Assembly: GCA_963555705.1 (NCBI GenBank)
Contig: OY743190.1
Span: forward strand, 18,483,491-18,547,490
Direction of reading: 5' to 3'
DNA: 64,000 nt
From: Ligustrum vulgare
Lineage: Eukaryota > Streptophyta > Magnoliopsida > Lamiales > Oleaceae
Under the pieces are notes generated by a model. The model saw nothing but the letters and a program-made list of their open reading frames with translations, did no database searches and was not told where the DNA came from. Below, piece by piece: positions 56,990 to 64,000 of this stretch (position 1 is the first letter of the stretch; each line of letters starts with the position of its first letter). Made by a program: the position numbers and the translations under genes.

Positions 56990-57205
56990 ATAAGATGTGA
57001 TTTTACGAACAATATATTTACAATTTGCTCTCACTTGTTAGCTTGCATTAAATATCTCACTGTAATCTTTAATTTGATACTCATATTACATATTTGATTT
57101 TTTTCAAAATAATATAATAATTATTAAAAGAAATAATAAAATAGAAAAATTAACATTTTGATATTATAGATAGCATAACACGGATGTCAATACAATTAAT
57201 GACCA
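56990..57205 (-). mobile_element. Truncated Helitron copy (internal part)
   Basis: It matches the same segment as 54617 onwards ('gctctcacttgttagcttgc', 'cacggatgtcaatacaatta') and stops near 57205. It is separated from the full copy by a low-complexity 'gattaag/gatcaaga/gataa' stretch (56930-56996). Confidence 0.7.
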
Positions 57206-59649
57206 CCAAATGTAACCTTCCACTACCATATTGACCACCAAATTGAATACCCACTTTATGAGCAGAAATTGTAAAATGGGACCACACAAATTGCAATAAA
57301 ATTGATCGAACATGGGAATATGCTAATTTCAAAGAATGGAATAGAATATAAAAGTGCCTGGACCAAAGGTTTCTCGAATATTAAAATTTGGTGAACCCAT
57401 TAACTTAATGTTTTGAACATGGAGCATAATTGAACTGGTTATGACTGGATGGACGTGAATACTCCCTTGATTCAGAATATGTTGATAAATGAGATTCTAG
57501 TCAAAATTATGATCAGCAAGGGTAGAGTCTTTATAACATATATGGTGGAATACGACTATGTGAATTTCTGGTTGATCGTTGTGTTCTACTCCCAATAAAT
57601 CTAAGACTAGAATCGAATTTGCTTGTGTACTATTATTTAATAATTAAAAAAAAATCATAACATATTAATGAATGGACGTTATTAATTAATTCTATTGAAA
57701 TGTGTGCAAAAGATTCTTCTAAATTTAAGAAATTGAGAATGTTTTACGTAGTGTTCGACGACTTGAGCCGCCGTTTATTTTTAAATTTTTGGTATTTTTT
57801 AGATAGATCAGTGGTTGAAAATTAGAAAAAAAAAAATATGTGTGATTAAAAAGTAATTTGAGAAATTGTGTTATTTATAAATTTGTTTATAAATTGTAAT
57901 CATTGCGTAAAAGAATGAGTGTTAATTAAAAAGACCAGATATATTCCAATGGAATTTCTTCTCTTTAACTTGAAACTTCCACGTGGAGAGCATAGACATA
58001 ATTATAGCTTGGCAGATGGTATACATAATTGAATGCCAGTTATTCTTGTTTGCATAATCTTTTCAATCTCTCTCTTTACATCCAAGACATATTCACCTTC
58101 CTTGTGACACTCAAATACAGTTGGAGTTGGAATCTACCTTAAAGCAAAGTGGGTTACAAAATACATAGAAATACAAGTAATTTTTTGTGGTTAATAATTA
58201 ACTGTCCCTCAATAAAATTTTAATACCTCGATACAAAAAAATTAAATAATGTGCTAATACTTTCCAATTCGTTAAGAAGAATTGATGAAACGAGATATCA
58301 AATATGTATTTAAGGACAAGTACTGAATAACATATCTGGATTATTCAAACATATACTGCTATAATAACACACATTTTGAAATATTTAGTGCTTATTTAGC
58401 TATTCTCCTCCTCAAACTTTGATGAGTATGTCATTTTAGAACAAGCAAATAACAGTATGATGAACAATTCTACATAAGTGATACTATTGTTGACGTCCAA
58501 AAAATACTAAAAAATACAAGAGGCCTAAACATTGGTCCAAACCAAAAGAGACACAATGTTAAAGACTCATTATAGGCAAAAAGTTGGACGTCTGGACGAT
58601 TGTGCGGCAACTAGGATATTTGAGCGACAGGGTGAGCGATGAAATAGTTGGACGATTAAAAGCAAGTAGAAGCAATTTTGACACTTGTCTTATAGTCACA
58701 CAGCCAAATGTTGATGAATGTGGCAGTTGAAATGACGAATTGTGTAGGTCACAAGAACGTGGGCGATGGTTATGCAACGTGGAAGAAGCAAATTAATCTA
58801 TGCAGGTATTACAAATTAAGGCGGCAAACCGAAAATTCAAATATTGTCAGCGGTTGAAGGAAGCTCGTGCATTTGTATATATTGTAAAAAATTAGTCATT
58901 TAGAGGGACCAATCAATCAAATCTCAACAAGAGAATATGTAATTTCCTTTATCTTTACTTTTATCGTCAAACTCTTAGTGTAATTTGTGTGCTTGCGCCC
59001 CTTGGATGTATTTTGTCTTCGCCGTAATCTTCATCAATATAGTACCCCTCGTTGGGACTTTGTCTCGAGAGGTTTGTTCCTTACACATTCGTCTAATCCC
59101 CCTTTTGGTAATTGTTAGCGAGTGACTTTCGCGCGAAACAATTATCTTTGATATTACGTCATATTTTGATGAGCACACAGGTTGGTCATGTAATACGACA
59201 AATATGCCAGAGGTTTCTGTGGTGGCACCGTGCAATTTGCCATTCGAGCTCAAATTTTGTACCTGTTAATATTAAGCTTGTTTGGTACCATTTTTTAAAA
59301 TCTCATTTTTTTCAAAATTTATTTTCAACCGTATATTTTATAAATAAAATAATATACATATAAACCCAAAGAATTTCCCTACTTTTAACTGAACATCCTC
59401 AAAAAATTATTATTACTTAAATCACGTTATTTAAAATAATGAATCTAAAACAGAGCCTAAATATTGTCTATAGGAGAATGTTAAAAAAAAAAATGTAAAG
59501 AGTAGATAATTGCATATGAAGTCCTTATTTGATACAAATCAAAATTTTAATTTTAATTCAAGTTAAAGTTAAGAATCAATCTCAACCACATATTTCATGA
59601 GATCCACAAATTTTTAAAAATATATTTCATCAATTTTTTTATATATAAA
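57206..59649. other. No gene recognised; mixed transposon-like sequence
   Basis: No clear protein match. Minus strand near 58130-58030 encodes TPTVFECHKEGEYVLDVKRE, which I cannot place. Positions 58500-59110 ('gtacccctcgttgggact', 'tctcgagaggtttgttcc') look like LTR sequence without identifiable ends. Positions 59275-59460 begin 'cttgtttggtacc' and end 'aaaacagagcc', possibly a small hAT MITE with weak terminal repeats. Confidence 0.35.
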
Positions 59650-60179
59650 CTAGTGAATCATCCCGTGCGATGCACGGGAAGAAACTTTTAAATAAAAATA
59701 ATCCTATTCGAAATTAAATGAATTCTTAAACAAAATAAATAACACTTACAAATAAGAGATAAGTTCATCATTTATTAGTTTCATGTATAAAAATCAACCT
59801 TTTAGGGAGAAGTCATACATGCTAAAATGATTGTGTCTGACTCTTATCGATAGTCATGACATATGACACTATCAATGAAAAAAAAAATTAAATCTAATAA
59901 GTATCCTAAAATTCGAATGGCTCAACGATATCCTTAGAATAAAGAACTTGTATCATGCATTACTGTCAGATAGAATTTGACCTTATAGAATATGATCTTC
60001 AAGTTTTGTAACGATTATTCACCATCTCCTCGAACCAAAAATTCGCCTTGCAAAATTAACACTTAAATGTAGGATCTCCAGTATTCATATACTCTGAACA
60101 TTCAAACAATAGATGAAAAAGTTAATAATAGAGACCATGCATATAAAAGATAAAATTCAATATTTTGACCATTGACAAA

Positions 60180-60180
<1 letters not shown>

Positions 60181-60264
<84 letters not shown>
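60181..60264. repeat. (AAT)n microsatellite
   Basis: About 28 AAT units in a row. The minus-strand frame across it gives only poly-Leu and is not a gene. Confidence 0.97.
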
Positions 60265-61035
60265 TTGCGAGGTTGACAAAGATATTGCATCAAATTTATG
60301 ATATTTTAGGTTTTCAATATTTATACAACGTAATTATTTTCTGATTGAAATTATAGTTTAATATTGATCATCTCAATTTTTTGTTAATTAGTAAATTGGG
60401 AGATAATTCATATATTATTGTGAAAAAAATATCATAAAATCTGAATTAAAATATAACAAAGAATATCTTGGTATGGTTAATTACTTTTTGAAAATTTAAA
60501 ATTAACAGTTAGGACAAAAACCATTAATAACTATATCATTTCAAACAATATAGATAAATTTGTTAACCGTTAATGTTAAAAAATGTGATATGAGATTTTT
60601 TGGAATAAAAAATTAATTAAGAATTAAATGTAATTGTCATCGAAATAATTTTGATAAATAATGCAACATAGGAAAGAACTTTAATATGTATATGTAATAA
60701 ATAACTTAAAAATAGGATTTAGTTATAAAAATTTCAATACAACGTGATTTATAAAAATACGAATGTGTATAAATTTTAGATATAATTTTAATTGAGAATT
60801 TGACATTGGATCTGTATGACTGAACCAAATATTTATCCATAAAATTAAGACCAATAAAATATAACAATTATTATAAGAAGTTAATTACGTATTAAATGTA
60901 ATTATCTATAAAAATATTTAATAATTTAATAATATGCTATAAAAAAGAGCTCCAATATTTAGATGTACTAAATAACTAAAAATAAAATTATTTATAAAAA
61001 AAAATTATATGTATGATGTGATTTATAATTTAATA

Positions 61036-61195
61036 CTCCTTCCGTCCCATAAAGATAGTCCTCTACTCATTTTCATACGGATTAAGAACAAAATGAAATA
61101 TAAAATATTAAATTCACTCTTAAAAAATAAAGTAGAATATCTTTTTGAGATGGACAAAAAAGAAATAGTGGACTATCTTTGTAGGACATAGAGAG
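61036..61195. mobile_element. Stowaway-type (Tc1/mariner) MITE, 160 bp
   Basis: The left end CTCCTTCCGTCCCATAAAGA and the right end (complement CTCTCTATGTCCTACAAAGA) form terminal inverted repeats with several mismatches, flanked by TA (61034-61035 and 61196-61197). 'ctcc.tccgtccca' is the usual Stowaway start. It lies inside the Helitron at 59650-62452. Confidence 0.88.
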
Positions 61196-62452
61196 TATTA
61201 TCTAGTAATAAAATTTCAACATAATCTTTAACTGAAAATTTTATTTGGATTTGTATAAATGAACACAAATCTTTATTTGTAAGATTGAAAAAGTTAGAAG
61301 AACACATTTTTTTATGAAAAGAGAGGTTTTGACACAAAAAAGTCAAATATAAATAAGTAAAACCAAACAAATTATCGTTCTTATATCATAAAAAATAAGA
61401 AACAACTTCTCAGTAAAAGCAAATTTAAAAAAAATAATAATTCTAGTTTCTTATTTTTATTATTTTTTATACAATGTGATATACAATTTCATCAAATATA
61501 TATACTGACCCATGAATAATATATTTTTTCTTCACTCAACATCCGAAATCATTAACATGTCTATCAAGCCCAAAACTATTCTAAATAGCCCAACATTAGT
61601 TAACACATTGCAACCCCAACAGAGAAATCTAGAACATAATATAAATAGACTATTAACAAATCCTCTTATTAGTCTAAAATAATTTTGCATTCTATATTGT
61701 TTTCGAAGCTTTCTCTACAATATTATTGTTTTAATATTTTTTCTTTTTTGTTAGAAATCCAAATCTATATTCAATGACTCAAAATATCACAGGTCTTGAA
61801 GAAAAGAGTAGTGTCAATCCTTTTTACTTTTTCAAAAAATAATTTACTATTTTTTATTTTCAACTGGTTTGTAATATTAATAACTAATAAGCATTACCAC
61901 CGCACCAGAAATTTTGAATCATAAAACGTGATAAATAGAAGGTGGAGTGGAGCGGTCATGTTAAACAGTATACATTTTTTCAAAGAACTAACCCTTTGAT
62001 TGAATATTTTATTATTGTGTATATCTTCATAATAATTATATATAACAGAAATGAAAGAGGTTGTATATAGGGAAATGGAAAAAAAAAAGATATAGAAAAC
62101 AAAAATGAATCAACAAATTCTGAAAAAGCGAAAAAGGAAAAATAACTGGATTTCCAGTGTAATTAGGCGGCGGGAAATAGAAGTCATGTAAACACAACAA
62201 ATATTGAAGACTATAAGTAGACGTCGGCGATTTTGAAAATAATAAATAAATATTGAAGGTCCAACTATTTTTAAAGTGGGTTTTGAAGTTGATTATTGAA
62301 TAGGGGATATAAGTAGTGTGAACATGATAAATATTGAAGTCCCAAAAAAATGGAAAAATAAATAAATAAAATCTGCACATAGTACAAGAGTTTTGAAGGG
62401 AAAAAGGGAAGTTGACTGAGGTTGACTCAGCTACTTTTATATATTATATAGA

Positions 62453-63540
62453 TAGATTCGATAATCATAAAAAAAGAAAAAAAAATACTAAAATTATGAG
62501 ATTGACAATGATGCATCAAATTCATAATATTATAGGTTTTTGCAATAATTATACAACGTAATTGTTTTTTTTAATGAAAAATATAATATAACATTGATCA
62601 TCTCAATTTTTCAGTTAAGTAAATTGAGATACAATTTACTTATTGTTGTAGAAATTTAAAAATCATAAATATTGAATTAAAATATAACAATTAATATCAT
62701 GTCATAGTTAATTATTTTTTAAAATTTAGACTTAACAATTATGACAAAAAAACCATTAATAACTATATAATTTCAAAATAATATAAATAAATCTGTTAAC
62801 CGTTAATGTGAAAAATGTGATATGAGACTTTCTAGAATAAAAAATCATATAATGATTAAATGTAATTGTAAATAAAATTATTTTGATAAATAATCTGATA
62901 TAGAAAAGAAGGTTATTATGTATATATACCGAAGAACTTAAAAGTATGACTATTTAAAATGAAATTTAATACAACTTGATTAAATATTCGATATAAATGT
63001 AAATGAAAATTTGACATTGGATTTGTATGACCGAACGAAATTATTCATCCATAAGATTGAGACCAATAAAATATCACATTATTACAAAAAAATTATTTAC
63101 GTATTAAAAGTAACTTTCTATAAAAATACTAATTAATTTAATAGAACGCAATACAAAGGAACTCGAATTTTTAGATGTACTAAATAACTAAAAAAAAAAA
63201 GATTATTTATAAAAAAGTTTTATATGATAATATTTATTTAGTATTAGATGCGTAATACAATTTCGATATAATTTTGAACTGAAAATTTTACATTGAATTT
63301 GTATGAGTACATACAAATACTTATTTGTAAGATTCAAAACATTAAATGATTAGAATAATTTTATGAAAATGGAGTTTTAAACACAAATAACCAAATATAA
63401 ATAAGTGAAAAAAATTCTTTATAAAAATACTTAAGTGGAATTAGTAGTGTGAACACAATAAAAGCTGAATTTTTGAGTGTGAACACAATAAAAGCTGAGT
63501 TTTCCCGCCAAAACTCAGCTGCTTTTATATATTATATAGA
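62453..63540 (-). mobile_element. Truncated Helitron copy adjoining 59650-62452
   Basis: Sequence from about 62490 is collinear with 60260 onward ('ttgacaa.gat.ttgcatcaaat', 'tacaacgtaatt', 'attgatcatctcaattttt'). It ends at 63540 with the same 5' terminus (TCTATATAATATATAAAAGC on the minus strand) and GCTGAGTTTTGGCGGGAA. It lacks the 3' third with the hairpin, the Stowaway and the AAT tract. Near 63443-63500 a 35-bp phrase ('gtgtgaacacaataaaagct') is duplicated. Confidence 0.75.
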
Positions 63541-64000
63541 TTACTTTTATAGGGAGACCTTAAATTTTTAAAATAATTATTAATAAGATTAATAAACTAG
63601 TATGAGATACTAATTAAATCTAGTTCTTAGAAATAAAATAAACATGTAGACTTTATTTTATTATGATTTATCTACCAAAGATATATTAATTAGATTTTCT
63701 TAAATGGTTGGTGTCCTAAATACTCCTTTGGAGGTTCTTCTCTCTCCGGGGCCTGGAATTCAATTCCTTCTTCAGTGAACCAAACTCTTTCATAATTTGC
63801 AGCTTTTGGGCTTCTGTTCAAGTGTTATGATCGTTTGAGAAGGGAGAAGGAAAAACGACCTGATATCTCGCGATGAGAGATATCCCCGCAAGTGTACGGG
63901 TCGTGAGAAGTAATAAAGTGGACCTAAGAGTCCGGATTATCGTCCCACGAGGACTGCTATTAAGTACCGAAATGTGTTAGTTCCTAACTCTATTTGAACG
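63541..64000 (-). repeat. Unclassified repeat running off the window
   Basis: Positions 63890-64000 are the inverted counterpart of 30060-30185. Just inside lies 'tgatatctcgcgatgagaga' with small palindromes. The element continues beyond the right edge, so its type cannot be settled. Nothing is recognised at 63541-63850. Confidence 0.5.

Larger units (their letters stand above)
59650..62452 (-). mobile_element. Non-autonomous Helitron, about 2.8 kb
   Basis: On the minus strand it starts TCTATATAATATATAAAAGT (62452) and ends CTAG at 59650 followed by T. A perfect hairpin CCCGTGCatcGCACGGG lies about 9 bases before the CTAG. The 5' part reads AGCTGAGTCAACC. It encodes nothing recognisable, contains an AAT microsatellite and hosts a Stowaway-type MITE at 61036. 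It is a different family from 27043 and 55015. Confidence 0.8.

Noticed and set aside
60102..60293. Poly-leucine ORF on the minus strand
   Set aside because: It is only the AAT microsatellite read in one frame.

Overview
The window looks like repeat-dense heterochromatin from a flowering plant, probably a eudicot. It is AT-rich, has plant-type LTR retrotransposons primed by initiator-Met tRNA, a Cassandra 5S-bearing TRIM, Helitrons, hAT and Stowaway-like MITEs, and intron-bearing fragments of plant nuclear genes. I found no intact host gene, no tRNA gene and no CRISPR array. The species cannot be named from the sequence.

Layout, left half. Positions 1-1030 hold an old tandem repeat, followed by a frameshifted AP2/ERF fragment (1182-1344). 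A decayed autonomous Helitron runs on the minus strand: leader modules at 8940-9351 and 6100-6260, then Rep-helicase from 5873 down to about 2068. A 2.5-kb solo LTR (6266-8786, TSD actat) interrupts it. From 9621 to 21954 lies a complete Ty3/gypsy element (TSD ataca). Its 2.9-kb LTRs are near-identical, but its pol is in ruins and a related solo LTR (16086-18825, TSD ggatc) splits the end of its integrase. At 25245-27013 sits a multi-exon RPA1-like pseudogene on the minus strand, possibly the RPA gene of the same Helitron. A non-autonomous Helitron abuts it at 27043-28961.

Layout, middle. Four Cassandra LTRs and two internal domains form an array at 30475-31876, with one direct LTR-LTR junction. 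A 666-bp TIR element follows at 32133-32798. From about 33 to 44 kb lies a decayed Ty1/copia element on the minus strand (3' LTR, RT, integrase). Three later insertions cut it: solo LTR 33588-35868 (TSD aaaac), solo LTR 38578-39342 (TSD cctat), and a 3.1-kb LTR element at 40602-43694 (TSD attaa) that encodes little beyond a retropepsin-like protein.

Layout, right half. After a hAT MITE (44696-45281) comes the most unusual stretch. Between 46039 and 53650, exon fragments of four unrelated plant genes lie in the same orientation with intron sequence around them: DDI1, a TGA-type bZIP (DOG1 domain), an ILR3-like bHLH and the ribonucleotide reductase large subunit. This looks like transposon gene capture. 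A later solo LTR (50695-53035, TSD atgca) sits in the bHLH intron. The rest (54617-63540) is made of full and truncated non-autonomous Helitrons with a Stowaway-type MITE inside one. The window ends in a repeat that also occurs, inverted, near 30.1 kb.

The sequence records layered insertion. Perfect 5-bp duplications allow seven LTR insertions to be placed exactly, and five of these are solo LTRs, so unequal recombination has been active here. Nothing here is clearly a working host gene. The elements most likely to have been active recently are the gypsy element with matching LTRs and the 3.1-kb protease-only element.
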